From Azoarcus indigens (GTDB lineage: Bacteria > Pseudomonadota > Gammaproteobacteria > Burkholderiales > Rhodocyclaceae): DNA of 64,000 nt. The DNA is taken from the NCBI RefSeq assembly GCF_004361735.1, contig NZ_SNVV01000010.1:124001-188000 (forward strand). Direction: 5' to 3'. The notes below the pieces were generated by a model. That model made no database searches and was not told the origin of the DNA. It saw only the letters and a program-made list of their open reading frames with translations. The position numbers were made by a program, and so were the translations under genes. Shown here in pieces: positions 18,950 through 27,622 of the stretch (position 1 is the stretch's first letter; each line of letters starts with the position of its first letter).

Positions 18950-19717
18950 ATGGACATCGATGGTCGGGTAATCGTGGTGACCGGTGCAGGCTCCGGCCTT
19001 GGGGCTGCAACGGCGAGCTCGCTGGCACGGGCGGGGGCGCGCCTGCTGCTGGCGGACGTCGACCGTGAGCGGGGCGAAGCGGTGGCGGCCGAACTGGGGC
19101 GGGGGGCGCGCTTCGTCCGGGTGGATGTCAGCGACGAGGACAGCGCCCGTAGCGCCTTCGAGCAGGCGCGCCAGCATTTCGGCGCGGTGCATGGACTGGT
19201 GAACTGCGCCGGCATCGCGCCGGCGGAGAAGGTGCTGGGGCGCGAGGGGCCGCATGGACTGGCGTCGTTCGCGCGCACGCTGTCTGTCAACCTCGTCGGC
19301 AGCTTCAACATGCTGCGGCTCGCCGCGGAGGCGATGTCCGTCAATGAGCCGGATGAGGGTGGAGAGCGTGGCGTCGTCGTCAATACCGCTTCGGTCGCGG
19401 CCTACGACGGCCAGGTCGGACAGGTGGCTTATGCGGCGTCCAAGGCCGGCATCGTCGGCCTCACGCTGCCGGCGGCGCGGGAGCTATCGCGCTTCGGCAT
19501 CCGGGTGATGACCATCGCGCCGGGCATCATGGAAACGCCCATGCTGACCGGCATGCCGGAGGAGGTGCAGGCCTCGCTGGGCCGCATGGTGCCCTTCCCG
19601 CAGCGCCTCGGGCGGCCGGCGGAATTCGCAGCGCTGGTGCGGCACATCTTCGAGAACGCCTATCTCAACGGCGAGGTGATCCGCCTGGATGGCGCCATCC
19701 GGATGGCTCCGAAGTAG
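18950..19717 (+). CDS. SDR-family dehydrogenase, 3-hydroxyacyl-CoA / 3-hydroxy-2-methylbutyryl-CoA dehydrogenase-like
   Basis: A 255-residue classical short-chain dehydrogenase. The cofactor loop is TGAGSGLG (residues 11-18) with an acidic D36 favouring NAD; the catalytic tetrad is N114, S148, Y161 and K165. The C-terminal [11 protein letters not shown] and the overall pattern resemble type 10 17-beta-hydroxysteroid dehydrogenase / 3-hydroxy-2-methylbutyryl-CoA dehydrogenase, which acts in isoleucine and short-chain acyl-CoA oxidation. The start has a good ribosome site (AGGGGA). It stands alone, with its own palindrome-bearing promoter and no acyl-CoA genes beside it. Confidence 0.82.
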   Translation: MDIDGRVIVVTGAGSGLGAATASSLARAGARLLLADVDRERGEAVAAELGRGARFVRVDVSDEDSARSAFEQARQHFGAVHGLVNCAGIAPAEKVLGREGPHGLASFARTLSVNLVGSFNMLRLAAEAMSVNEPDEGGERGVVVNTASVAAYDGQVGQVAYAASKAGIVGLTLPAARELSRFGIRVMTIAPGIMETPMLTGMPEEVQASLGRMVPFPQRLGRPAEFAALVRHIFENAYLNGEVIRLDGAIRMAPK

Positions 19718-19836
19718 GCCGGGCGATTGCGGCGGGGCTTGTCCTCGCGCAATTGGTGGGCTAGGGGAAATGTGCTACAAGAGCGCCTTCCTACGCACCA
19801 CCGGGCGGGCGTCCCTGCCCGCCGCGGGCCCTGGCG

Positions 19837-22314
19837 ATGACCACAGCCGAACTCTCACCCGTCGCGGCCGACCGCGATTGCTATCACTGCGGCCTCCCCA
19901 TTCCGGAGGAGACCCATCACTACGTGAAGATCGAAGGCCGGGAACGGCGCATGTGCTGCGTCGGCTGCGAGGCGGTGGCGCAGTCCATCGTCGACAACGG
20001 CCTCACCGACTACTACCGCCACCGCGACGCCATGCCGGAAAGCCGGCGCGAGGCAATGCCGCAGGAACTGCAGGAACTCGGTCTATTCGATCACCCGGAT
20101 TTCCAGAAGAGCTTCGTGCGGCCGGTGGGCGAGCATGAACGGGAGGCATCGCTGATCCTGGAAGGCATCACCTGTGCGGCCTGTGTATGGCTGAACGAGC
20201 GCCATGTGGCGAAGCAGCCCGGCGTGTCTGCCATCGAGATCAACTACGCGACGCGCCGCGCGCGGGTGCGCTGGGACGAACGCCGGATCAAGCTGTCGGA
20301 CATCCTGGGCGCAGTGCAGGCCATCGGCTACCGCGCCTATCCCTACGACGCCGAGCGTTCCGAGCAGGTCGCCCACCGCGAGCGCCGCTCCATGCTGTGG
20401 CGGGTGTTCGTCGCCGGCTTCGGCATGATGCAGGTGATGATGTACGCCATTCCCGCCTATCTGGCGGGCGAGGGCGACATGACGGCGGACATCGCCCTGA
20501 TGATGCGCTGGGCCAGCCTGCTGCTGACCCTGCCGGTGGTGTTCTACTCCGCGGCCCCCTTCTTCCAGCGCGCGCTGCGCGACATTCGCCTGCGCCGCTT
20601 GGGCATGGATGTGCCGGTCGCATTGGGCGTGGGCAGCGCCTTCGCCGCCAGCGTCTGGGCGACGCTGACGGACGGCCCCGAGGTCTATTTCGACTCGGTG
20701 ACCATGTTCGTCTTCTTCCTCCTCGGCGGCCGCTACCTGGAGATGCTGGCGCGGCAGAAGGCCGTGCGCGGGGTCGAGGAGATGGGGAAGGTGCTGCCGG
20801 CCTTCGCCGAGCGGCTCACGACCTGGCCGGCGGCGACGGCAGAGCGGGTACCGGTGTCGCAGCTGACTCCAGGCGATCTGGTGCGAGTGCGCCCCGGCGA
20901 GGTGATTCCGGCCGATGGCGTCGTGGTGGACGGGCGCGGCTCGGTCAACGAGGCCCTGCTCACCGGCGAGAGCCGGCCGGTGACGAAGGAGGTCGATGCG
21001 CTGCTGACCGGTGGCAGCATCAACGTTTCCAGTCCGCTGGTATTCCGGGTGGAGCAGGTCGGCGAGGAAACCCGCTTGGCGGCGATACGGCGCTTGATGG
21101 AACGGGCGGCCACGGAGAAGCCGAGGATTGCGGCGGCCTCGGACAGGGTCGCGGTGGTATTTATCATCGCCCTGCTGCTGCTGGCTGCGGTGACTGGTGT
21201 GAGCTGGTATTTCATCGATCCGCAGCGGGCTCTGTGGGTCTTTGTCTCGGTGCTGGTGGTGGCCTGCCCCTGCGCGCTGTCTCTGGCGACGCCGACTGCG
21301 CTGACGGTAGGCACCGATGCTCTGGCGCGGCTGGGCGTGCTGGTGACCCGGGGCCATGCCATCGAGACCTTGGCCAAGGCCAACCACTTCGTGTTCGACA
21401 AGACCGGAACACTGACCTACGGCCGAATGACCCTGGAGGAGGTGCTGCCCCTTGGTTTTCATGGGGAGGCGGAACTCAAGCTATGGGCCGCGGCGCTGGA
21501 GCAGGGTTCGGAGCATCCGGTGGCGGAAGGCCTGCGCCAGGCCGTGGAGGCGATGGCCTTGCCCGCGGTGCGCTCCTCCGAAGCGCATACCGGCGGAGGC
21601 GTCTATGGTGAGATCGACAGCCAGTCACTATGGTTGGGACGGCCGGATTTCGTCGCAGGCCGTATAGGTCTCCCCATTCCCGTCGAGCTGAATGCGATGG
21701 CGCAAAAGGGCGGAACCGTGGTGGCGTTGGGGGCCACTGGTCAATGGCAGGCGCTGTTCCGGCTGGCGGATGTCGCCCGGGTCGAGGCTGCGGGCCTCGT
21801 ACGCCAATTAGTAGCAGATCACGCCGGAGTCACAGTGCTTTCCGGCGATGCGCCAGCTGTCGCGCGGGTGGTGGCCAGCAGCATAGGTATAGACGACGCC
21901 CATGGCGGCATGACACCCCAGGGCAAACAGGATTATCTGGCCGCCCTGCAACAGAGACCAGGGGCGATAGTCGCAATGGTCGGCGATGGTGTGAATGACG
22001 CTCCTGTCCTGGCGCAAGCACATGTCTCGGTAGCTATGGGCGGTGGTACCGATCTCGCGCGGAACCAAGCAGACATCGTATTGTTGAACGAGAACCTGCA
22101 GCAACTGGGGTGCGGCATCCTGCTCGCGCGGAAGACACTGCGCATCATTCGGCAGAACCTGTGGTGGTCCTTTGCCTACAACTTCACGTCAGTGCCCTTG
22201 GCAATGCTCGGCTTGGTAACACCCTGGATGGCCGGCATCGGCATGGCCGGCAGTTCCCTCCTCGTCGTGCTCAACGCTATGAGACTTCAGCGATTGCCGC
22301 GCAAGGGGTCATAA
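19837..22314 (+). CDS. ccoI: Cu(+) P-type ATPase for cbb3 oxidase assembly (CcoI/FixI)
   Basis: An 825-residue P1B ATPase. The N-terminus has the CcoI-specific cysteine module (CYHCGLPIP, then RMCCVGCEAV) followed by a heavy-metal-associated domain with GITCAACVW. Further on come the membrane metal site CPC (477-479), the phosphorylated aspartate D521 in DKTGTLT and the hinge MVGDGVNDAPVL. CcoI moves copper toward the CuB site of CcoN. It directly precedes ccoS, with an 11-base gap. Codon choice changes near base 21,780 from strongly GC3-rich to more relaxed, inside the ATP-binding domain. Confidence 0.95.
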   Translation: MTTAELSPVAADRDCYHCGLPIPEETHHYVKIEGRERRMCCVGCEAVAQSIVDNGLTDYYRHRDAMPESRREAMPQELQELGLFDHPDFQKSFVRPVGEHEREASLILEGITCAACVWLNERHVAKQPGVSAIEINYATRRARVRWDERRIKLSDILGAVQAIGYRAYPYDAERSEQVAHRERRSMLWRVFVAGFGMMQVMMYAIPAYLAGEGDMTADIALMMRWASLLLTLPVVFYSAAPFFQRALRDIRLRRLGMDVPVALGVGSAFAASVWATLTDGPEVYFDSVTMFVFFLLGGRYLEMLARQKAVRGVEEMGKVLPAFAERLTTWPAATAERVPVSQLTPGDLVRVRPGEVIPADGVVVDGRGSVNEALLTGESRPVTKEVDALLTGGSINVSSPLVFRVEQVGEETRLAAIRRLMERAATEKPRIAAASDRVAVVFIIALLLLAAVTGVSWYFIDPQRALWVFVSVLVVACPCALSLATPTALTVGTDALARLGVLVTRGHAIETLAKANHFVFDKTGTLTYGRMTLEEVLPLGFHGEAELKLWAAALEQGSEHPVAEGLRQAVEAMALPAVRSSEAHTGGGVYGEIDSQSLWLGRPDFVAGRIGLPIPVELNAMAQKGGTVVALGATGQWQALFRLADVARVEAAGLVRQLVADHAGVTVLSGDAPAVARVVASSIGIDDAHGGMTPQGKQDYLAALQQRPGAIVAMVGDGVNDAPVLAQAHVSVAMGGGTDLARNQADIVLLNENLQQLGCGILLARKTLRIIRQNLWWSFAYNFTSVPLAMLGLVTPWMAGIGMAGSSLLVVLNAMRLQRLPRKGS

Positions 22315-22325
22315 GAGAGACAACA

Positions 22326-22556
22326 ATGGAAAGCCTTTACCTTCTCGTACCCCTGTCCGTCGTGCTCGTGTTCGTCATCGGCGTGCTGTTCTGGTGGTCT
22401 CTGCGGCATGGCCAGTTCGATGATCTTGAAGGCCCGGCTTATCGCCTGCTGCTGGATGATAAGGATGAGTTTCCTGTGGACTCAAACCGGCAGAGCAGCG
22501 AGAATACCCCTTTGCCCAAAATTGGTGCATCCCAGGACGACAGGGAAAACCAGTGA
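22326..22556 (+). CDS. ccoS: Cytochrome cbb3 oxidase maturation protein CcoS
   Basis: A 76-residue protein with one N-terminal transmembrane helix (LLVPLSVVLVFVIGVLFWW) and the diagnostic CcoS sequence SLRHGQFDDLEGPAYRLLLDD. CcoS is needed to place haem and copper cofactors in subunit CcoN. The ATG follows GAGAGA and lies 11 bases after ccoI, so the two are translated from one message. A longer frame from 22110 runs through ccoI and is not the gene. The polar tail after residue 45 is variable in this family. Confidence 0.93.
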   Translation: MESLYLLVPLSVVLVFVIGVLFWWSLRHGQFDDLEGPAYRLLLDDKDEFPVDSNRQSSENTPLPKIGASQDDRENQ

Positions 22557-22577
22557 GACAGGGGACTGGAAAGTTGT

Positions 22578-22591
22578 TTGATCTAAGTCAA
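22578..22591 (+). promoter_or_regulatory. FNR-type box upstream of a predicted small RNA
   Basis: TTGAT-CTAA-GTCAA matches the FNR/ANR consensus TTGAT-N4-ATCAA at nine of ten positions. Its centre (22584.5) is 41.5 bases from a start point near 22626, and CATACT at 22613-22618 sits as the -10 element. This is class II FNR activation geometry, although no protein-coding gene follows. Confidence 0.7.
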
Positions 22592-22625
22592 AGCGTTTTC
22601 CAGCCACGACGTCATACTGCACACA

Positions 22626-22729
22626 TGGTTTTCGACGGACCCAAAGTGCTCAGCACCGCGGGGGCGTCAGCAAGGTATCAAGTCTCTCTGTTGGGGTTGG
22701 GGGTGCGTCACAAGCGCACCCTTTTTTTT
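22626..22729 (+). ncRNA. Predicted FNR-controlled small RNA between ccoS and ccoN
   Basis: Inferred transcript of about 104 nt. The start is predicted by the FNR box at 22578-22591 and the -10 at 22613-22618; the end is the intrinsic terminator at 22701-22729. Inside are a small GTGC/GCAC hairpin near 22645-22655 and an unpaired pyrimidine-rich stretch (TCTCTCTG at 22683-22690), plausible for target pairing, and the 3' end has the U-tract expected for Hfq binding. The only reading frame through it runs across the terminator and looks non-coding. It is comparable in logic to E. coli FnrS and P. aeruginosa PhrS, but I see no sequence similarity to FnrS and cannot judge others. No expression evidence is available. 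Confidence 0.55.
22701..22729 (+). terminator. Intrinsic terminator with T8 tract
   Basis: GGGTGCG at 22701-22707 pairs perfectly with CGCACCC at 22715-22721 around a seven-base loop, followed by eight T. It lies 145 bases after the ccoS stop and ahead of the ccoN promoter. It could end ccoIS read-through as well as the predicted small RNA. Confidence 0.9.
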
Positions 22730-22818
22730 GTTTACTCGTCGCCCCCGTACCTGCTTTCCAATATCTTCAAAAGCCAATATCGGCGCGCTTTTCTGCACTG
22801 TGACGGTGCAATACAATG

Positions 22819-22859
22819 TTGATCTGTATCAAATTGAGTAGCCTGCCGCGGCGTATTCT
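22819..22859 (+). promoter_or_regulatory. FNR-activated class II promoter of ccoNOQP
   Basis: TTGAT-CTGT-ATCAA at 22819-22832 is a perfect FNR/ANR consensus. TATTCT at 22854-22859 fits as the -10 element, placing the start at about 22867, exactly 41.5 bases from the box centre. The leader to the ccoN ATG is then about 71 nt. The box indicates that the oxidase is induced at low oxygen by the FNR protein encoded at 32.6-33.3 kb. Confidence 0.88.
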
Positions 22860-22937
22860 TGCCGCGACGATGCCGGGGCTGCGCCTCGAGGTCGAAAAGG
22901 CTTTAAGCAGGGGTTTTTAAACTAAGAGGTGACTCAC

Positions 22938-24356
22938 ATGCAATCGCAAGCGACTTATAACTACAAAGTCGTGCGCCAGTTCGCCATCATGACGGTGGTG
23001 TGGGGCATTGTGGGCATGCTGGTCGGCGTCATTGCCGCAGCACAGCTCGTGTGGCCTGAACTGAACGTTCTCGAGTGGTTAGGCTATGGGCGGCTTCGTC
23101 CGCTGCATACCAATGCTGTAATTTTCGCTTTCGGCGGCTGTGCGCTGTTTGCGACTTCTTATTATGTCGTTCAGCGTACCAGCCATACATCGCTGTTTGC
23201 CCCATGGCTGGCAAGTCTCACCTTCTGGGGGTGGCAACTTGTCATCCTGCTTGCTGTCGTTACGCTTCCGCTCGGCCTGACGTCCGGTAAGGAGTATGCG
23301 GAACTGGAATGGCCGATTGACATCCTGATCGCGGTGGTCTGGGTGTCCTACGCAGTTGTCTTCTTTGGCACGATCGCAAAGCGCAAGGTCTCCCATATCT
23401 ATGTGGCGAACTGGTTCTACGGCGCTTTCATTCTTGCCGTCGCCCTGCTCCATATCGTCAATAGTGCTGCGATTCCCGTCAGCCTGACCAAGTCCTACTC
23501 GGCTTACGCTGGTGTGCAGGACGCGATGATCCAGTGGTGGTACGGCCACAACGCGGTGGGTTTCTTCCTGACTGCGGGCTTCCTCGGGATGATGTATTAC
23601 TTCGTTCCGAAACAGGCTGAGCGCCCTGTCTATTCCTATCGTCTGTCAGTGGTCCACTTTTGGGCGCTGATCTTCACCTACATGTGGGCGGGTCCGCACC
23701 ACCTGCACTACACCGCGCTGCCCGATTGGACCCAGTCCGTGGGCATGTTGTTCTCCTTGATTCTGCTGGCTCCGTCCTGGGGGGGCATGATCAATGGCAT
23801 CATGACGCTGTCTGGTGCTTGGCACAAACTGCGTACCGACCCGATCCTGAAGTTCCTGATCACCGCGTTGTCGTTCTACGGCATGTCGACCTTCGAAGGC
23901 CCGATGATGTCGGTCAAGACGGTGAATGCCCTGTCCCACTACACCGACTGGACGGTGGGCCACGTGCACTCTGGCGCGCTTGGCTGGGTGGCGATGATCT
24001 CGATCGGTTCGGTGTATTTCCTGCTGCCGCGTCTCTACGGCAAGACTGAGATGTACAGCGTCAAACTCATCAATGCGCATTTCTGGGTGGCGACCATTGG
24101 TGTGGTGCTCTACATCGCTTCCATGTGGATTGCGGGCGTGATGCAGGGCCTGATGTGGCGTGCGACCAATGCCGACGGCACCTTGACCTACTCTTTCGTG
24201 GAAGGCGTGAAGGCAAGCTACCCGTTCTGGACGATCCGTTTGGTCGGCGGTCTGCTCTTCCTCGCCGGTATGCTGATCATGTTCTACAACATGGTGAAGA
24301 CCATCGCCGGCCAAAAGGCGTACGACGCGCCCGTTCTGACCCCCGCGCACGCCTAA
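22938..24356 (+). CDS. ccoN: Cytochrome c oxidase cbb3-type subunit I
   Basis: A 472-residue, 12-helix haem-copper oxidase catalytic subunit. It contains the low-spin haem and CuB/haem b3 histidine segments ([43 protein letters not shown], and [17 protein letters not shown]). The ATG at 22938 is preceded by AGAGGTG; a GTG three codons earlier is also in frame. CcoN reduces oxygen to water with very high affinity and pumps protons. It is the first gene of the ccoNOQP operon and lies behind the FNR-dependent promoter. Confidence 0.97.
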   Translation: MQSQATYNYKVVRQFAIMTVVWGIVGMLVGVIAAAQLVWPELNVLEWLGYGRLRPLHTNAVIFAFGGCALFATSYYVVQRTSHTSLFAPWLASLTFWGWQLVILLAVVTLPLGLTSGKEYAELEWPIDILIAVVWVSYAVVFFGTIAKRKVSHIYVANWFYGAFILAVALLHIVNSAAIPVSLTKSYSAYAGVQDAMIQWWYGHNAVGFFLTAGFLGMMYYFVPKQAERPVYSYRLSVVHFWALIFTYMWAGPHHLHYTALPDWTQSVGMLFSLILLAPSWGGMINGIMTLSGAWHKLRTDPILKFLITALSFYGMSTFEGPMMSVKTVNALSHYTDWTVGHVHSGALGWVAMISIGSVYFLLPRLYGKTEMYSVKLINAHFWVATIGVVLYIASMWIAGVMQGLMWRATNADGTLTYSFVEGVKASYPFWTIRLVGGLLFLAGMLIMFYNMVKTIAGQKAYDAPVLTPAHA

Positions 24357-24371
24357 CCGGAGATATTGAAG

Positions 24372-25010
24372 ATGGCTGCAAACACGAAGCATGAGCTCAT
24401 CGAGCGCAGCGTTTTCCTGATGATCGTCCTGACGCTGCTCACTATCAGCGTTGGGGGGCTGGTGGAAATCGTTCCTCTGTTCTTCCAGAAGTCCACCACC
24501 AGTGCGATCGACCAGAAGGGCAACCAACTGGACGTGAAGCCGTATGAGCCGCTGCGCCTGGTTGGGCGGGACATCTACATCCGCGAAGGTTGCTACAACT
24601 GTCATTCGCAGATGGTCCGCCCATTCCGTGCGGAGACGGAGCGCTACGGTCATTATTCGGTCGCCGGTGAGTCGATTTACGACCATCCGTTCCAGTGGGG
24701 CTCCAAGCGTACCGGCCCCGACCTGGCCCGCGTTGGTGGCCGCTACTCCGATGAGTGGCAGCGCGCCCACCTGCGTAATCCTCGTGACGTCGTGCCGGAA
24801 TCTAACATGCCAGCTTATCCTTGGCTGGATCGTCCGGCCAAGGTGGATGACATCGAAGCGAAGATGCGTGCGCTCAACAAGGTTGGTCTGCACAAGTACA
24901 GCGAAGAGGAGATTGCCGGTGCTCGTGCGGCGGTCGAGGGCAAGACCGAGTTGGATGCGGTGGTTGCCTATCTGCAGGGCCTGGGCCTGGCGCTGAAGAA
25001 CGTTAGGTAA
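24372..25010 (+). CDS. ccoO: Cytochrome c oxidase cbb3-type subunit II (mono-haem cytochrome c)
   Basis: A 212-residue membrane-anchored cytochrome c. An N-terminal transmembrane helix ([25 protein letters not shown]) is followed by the haem site CYNCH at residues 74-78 and the CcoO signature [18 protein letters not shown]. The distal methionine is probably in [10 protein letters not shown]. It carries electrons from CcoP to CcoN. It begins 15 bases after ccoN with GGAG upstream. An in-frame TTG two codons earlier is less likely as start. Confidence 0.97.
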   Translation: MAANTKHELIERSVFLMIVLTLLTISVGGLVEIVPLFFQKSTTSAIDQKGNQLDVKPYEPLRLVGRDIYIREGCYNCHSQMVRPFRAETERYGHYSVAGESIYDHPFQWGSKRTGPDLARVGGRYSDEWQRAHLRNPRDVVPESNMPAYPWLDRPAKVDDIEAKMRALNKVGLHKYSEEEIAGARAAVEGKTELDAVVAYLQGLGLALKNVR

Positions 25011-25032
25011 AGACTCTGAAGGGGAATGTGCG

Positions 25033-25224
25033 GTGGAACATATCAACGAGTTCCGTAGCCTGCTTACTGTGTTGGGCTTTCTCTGCTTCCTGGGAATTTG
25101 TGTATGGGCTTACAGCAAACATGCCAAGTCCGGGTTTGATGAGGCCGCACGTCTACCCCTGACCGATGACGATCCGCCGGCCGAGAACGGCCGGCAAGGA
25201 CAAGAAGGGAAAACAAATGGCTGA
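25033..25224 (+). CDS. ccoQ: cbb3-type cytochrome oxidase subunit CcoQ
   Basis: A 63-residue protein with one transmembrane helix (LLTVLGFLCFLGICVWAY) and a charged cytoplasmic tail rich in Asp, Glu, Lys and Gly. The start is GTG with AAGGGGA upstream. CcoQ stabilises the assembled oxidase, particularly the interaction with CcoP. The last eight bases overlap the start of ccoP. Length and topology are normal for the family. Confidence 0.93.
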   Translation: MEHINEFRSLLTVLGFLCFLGICVWAYSKHAKSGFDEAARLPLTDDDPPAENGRQGQEGKTNG

Positions 25225-26113
25225 CTTTGTTAGCGGTTTCTGGAACGTGTATGTGATGGGCCTCGTGGCCTTGAGCTTGCTGTTCTGTGTATTCATCCTC
25301 GCTTCGAATATGACCCAGCGGGAAGAGGGGCCTGTACAGTTGCACGGCCACGTTTGGGACGAGACGATTGCCGAGTACAACAACCCTCTACCTAAGTGGT
25401 GGCTCTATCTCGCTTGGGCGACAGTGATTTTTTCCATTGGCTACTTGGTCGTGTTCCCTGGTTTTGGTAATCGCCAAGGCATTTTCCAGTGGAGCGCAAT
25501 TGGCCAGTATGAAAGCGAGGTCGCCAAGGCCGAAGAGCGTTACGCGCCCATTTTCAATAAGTACTTGGAGCAGGACTTGCTGACGGTGGCTGCGGATCCG
25601 GAGGCCAACGCAATGGGGCAGCGTATGTTCTTGACCTATTGCGCACAGTGCCACGGCTCTGCTGCCCAAGGCGCCAAGGGATTCCCCAATCTGACCGATG
25701 ACGAGTGGCTACACGGTGGTGAGCCGGATACGGTCAAGACAACGATTCTCGGTGGTCGCATGGGCGTGATGCCGCCGTTCGGCCCAGCGTTAGGGGCTGA
25801 GGGCGTCAAGGACGTTGCGAACTATGTGCGTTCGCTCTCCGGTCTGGCGAGCGATTCGCTGCGGGCGCAGCGGGGGCAAGAACTCTTCGCTCAGAACTGC
25901 GTGGCTTGCCATGGAGCAGAGGGCAAGGGTAATCAGGCCTTGGGTGCTCCGGACCTGACAAACAAGTCTTGGCTGTATGGCTCATCTGAAGCCACCATCA
26001 TCGAGACGGTGACTAATGGCCGGGTGAACCAAATGCCTGCTTTCAAGGAATTCTTGGGTGATGCGAAGGTCCATTTGCTTGCTGCTTATGTGCTCAGCCT
26101 GAACAAGAAGTAA
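25217..26113 (+). CDS. ccoP: Cytochrome c oxidase cbb3-type subunit III (di-haem cytochrome c)
   Basis: A 298-residue protein with two N-terminal transmembrane helices and two cytochrome c domains with haem motifs CAQCH (142-146) and CVACH (228-232). The segment HVWDETIAEYNNPLPKWW is characteristic of CcoP. It receives electrons from soluble c-type cytochromes and passes them to CcoO. The ATG at 25217 overlaps ccoQ and follows AGAAGGGA. An upstream in-frame ATG at 25166 would extend it into ccoQ and is unlikely. The operon ends with a hairpin just after the stop. Confidence 0.97.
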   Translation: MADFVSGFWNVYVMGLVALSLLFCVFILASNMTQREEGPVQLHGHVWDETIAEYNNPLPKWWLYLAWATVIFSIGYLVVFPGFGNRQGIFQWSAIGQYESEVAKAEERYAPIFNKYLEQDLLTVAADPEANAMGQRMFLTYCAQCHGSAAQGAKGFPNLTDDEWLHGGEPDTVKTTILGGRMGVMPPFGPALGAEGVKDVANYVRSLSGLASDSLRAQRGQELFAQNCVACHGAEGKGNQALGAPDLTNKSWLYGSSEATIIETVTNGRVNQMPAFKEFLGDAKVHLLAAYVLSLNKK

Positions 26114-26126
26114 CGCTGTCTTGGGC

Positions 26127-26154
26127 CCCCGGGGGAAACCCCGGGGTCTTTCTT
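26127..26154 (+). terminator. Intrinsic terminator after ccoP
   Basis: CCCCGGGG at 26127-26134 and again at 26139-26146 form an eight-pair stem closed by a GAAA tetraloop, followed by TCTTTCTT. It separates ccoNOQP from ccoG, although read-through is possible because the T tract is interrupted. Confidence 0.8.
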
Positions 26155-26188
26155 GATTAAATAATAAGAATCTACTAATAAGCCGATT

Positions 26189-27619
26189 ATGACCAGTACA
26201 ACGCCTGATGTGAAGCCAGGGCAGGCCCCTGAGTCCCCCTCTTCCGGCTCCTCGCTGTTTGCCGCCCGGCAAAAGGTCTATGCCCGTGCCGTTAGCGGAA
26301 ACTTTGCGCGCTGGCGTTGGGCTCTGGTCTGGTTTACGCAACTCCTGTTTTACGGTCTGCCGTGGCTCACTTGGAATGATCGGCAGGCTGTGCTGTTCCA
26401 TCTTAGCGAACGTAAGTTCTACATCTTTGGCTGGATATTCTGGCCTCAGGATGTTTTCTTTTTGGCGATACTGCTGATCATTTCGGCGTATGCACTGTTT
26501 TTCTTTACCGCGATCGCTGGTCGTCTATGGTGTGGTTACGCCTGTCCTCAGACTGTGTACACAGAGATATTCATGTGGATAGAGGAGAAGATCGAGGGTG
26601 ACCGCGCGAAAAGGATGAAACTGGATAAGCAGCCATTGAATCCGCGGAAGTTTGCGATCAAGGCTGTGAAGTATCTGGTGTGGGGGGGAGTCGCGCTTTG
26701 GACGGGCTTCACTTTCGTTTCCTACTTCTCGCCGCTGAATGAGTTGCTAGGATCCGTTGCAACCTTCGCATTCGGTCCGTGGGAACTGTTCTGGATTCTC
26801 TTTTATGGCGGTTTTACCTACCTCTTTGCGGGAGTAATGCGGGAGCAGGTGTGCAAATATATGTGCCCCTATGCACGCTTTCAGGGGGTCATGTTCGATC
26901 CGGACACCTTGGTCATTACCTATGATGAAGAGCGTGGTGAGCCTCGTGGCTCCCGACGAAAGGGGGTTGAACCGCGCTCTGTCGGAAAGGGCGATTGCGT
27001 CGACTGTGGCATTTGTGTCCAAGTCTGCCCAACTGGTATCGACATCCGACATGGTCTTCAATATGAGTGCATCGGTTGTGCTGCCTGTATTGACGCCTGT
27101 AACGACGTCATGGACAAGATGAGCTATCCGCGTGGCTTGATCCGCTACTCCACGGAGAACGCAGTGAAGCTGCACTGGGGAAGAAAGGACATCTTCAGCC
27201 ATGTGCTGCGGCCGCGGACTCTGATTTATGGTGGAATCCTTGCAGCGGTGTCGCTGGCTTTCGTCTGGGGTCTGGCAACCCGGGAACCGTTAAGGGTGGA
27301 CGTGATCCGAGATCGTGCATCTCTCGCACGAGAAGTGGAGGATGGGGAGATCGAGAATGTGTACCGCCTCCAGGTCATGAATATGACGGAGCGCAGTCGC
27401 GTTTTCGATTTTGAGGCCACCGGCTTGAAGGGCGTCCGGATCGAAGGTACGCGTAAGGTCGAAGTGGGGCCAGCGGCGATCCAGTCGGTCACCTTGCAGA
27501 TTCGGGCACCAGCGGAGTCGGGCAAGCCTGGCGCGAACGAGATGTATTTTGAGATTCATGCGGAAGATGATCCCGGGCTTCGACTGCGTGAGAAATCCAC
27601 CTTTCTGTTTCCGGATTGA
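26189..27619 (+). CDS. ccoG: cbb3 oxidase accessory ferredoxin-like protein CcoG (FixG/RdxA)
   Basis: A 476-residue membrane protein with about five transmembrane helices and a cytoplasmic region with two 4Fe-4S sites (CVDCGICVQVCP and CIGCAACIDACN), plus the membrane-proximal cysteines CGYACPQTVY and CPYARFQG. The C-terminal ~120 residues form an immunoglobulin-like domain (FixG_C). CcoG is known as a cupric reductase that supplies Cu(I) during cbb3 assembly. It follows the ccoP terminator by about 35 bases and is followed by ccoH three bases later. Confidence 0.95.
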   Translation: MTSTTPDVKPGQAPESPSSGSSLFAARQKVYARAVSGNFARWRWALVWFTQLLFYGLPWLTWNDRQAVLFHLSERKFYIFGWIFWPQDVFFLAILLIISAYALFFFTAIAGRLWCGYACPQTVYTEIFMWIEEKIEGDRAKRMKLDKQPLNPRKFAIKAVKYLVWGGVALWTGFTFVSYFSPLNELLGSVATFAFGPWELFWILFYGGFTYLFAGVMREQVCKYMCPYARFQGVMFDPDTLVITYDEERGEPRGSRRKGVEPRSVGKGDCVDCGICVQVCPTGIDIRHGLQYECIGCAACIDACNDVMDKMSYPRGLIRYSTENAVKLHWGRKDIFSHVLRPRTLIYGGILAAVSLAFVWGLATREPLRVDVIRDRASLAREVEDGEIENVYRLQVMNMTERSRVFDFEATGLKGVRIEGTRKVEVGPAAIQSVTLQIRAPAESGKPGANEMYFEIHAEDDPGLRLREKSTFLFPD

Positions 27620-27622
27620 CGA

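Noticed and set aside
22553..22822. An 89-codon frame in the ccoS-ccoN gap
   Set aside because: It runs across the T8 terminator, has no ribosome site and no conserved-looking sequence; the region is better explained as a small RNA and promoter.
26153..26166. FNR-like TTGAT before ccoG
   Set aside because: The second half-site (TAATA) does not match ATCAA and the site overlaps the ccoP terminator tail.
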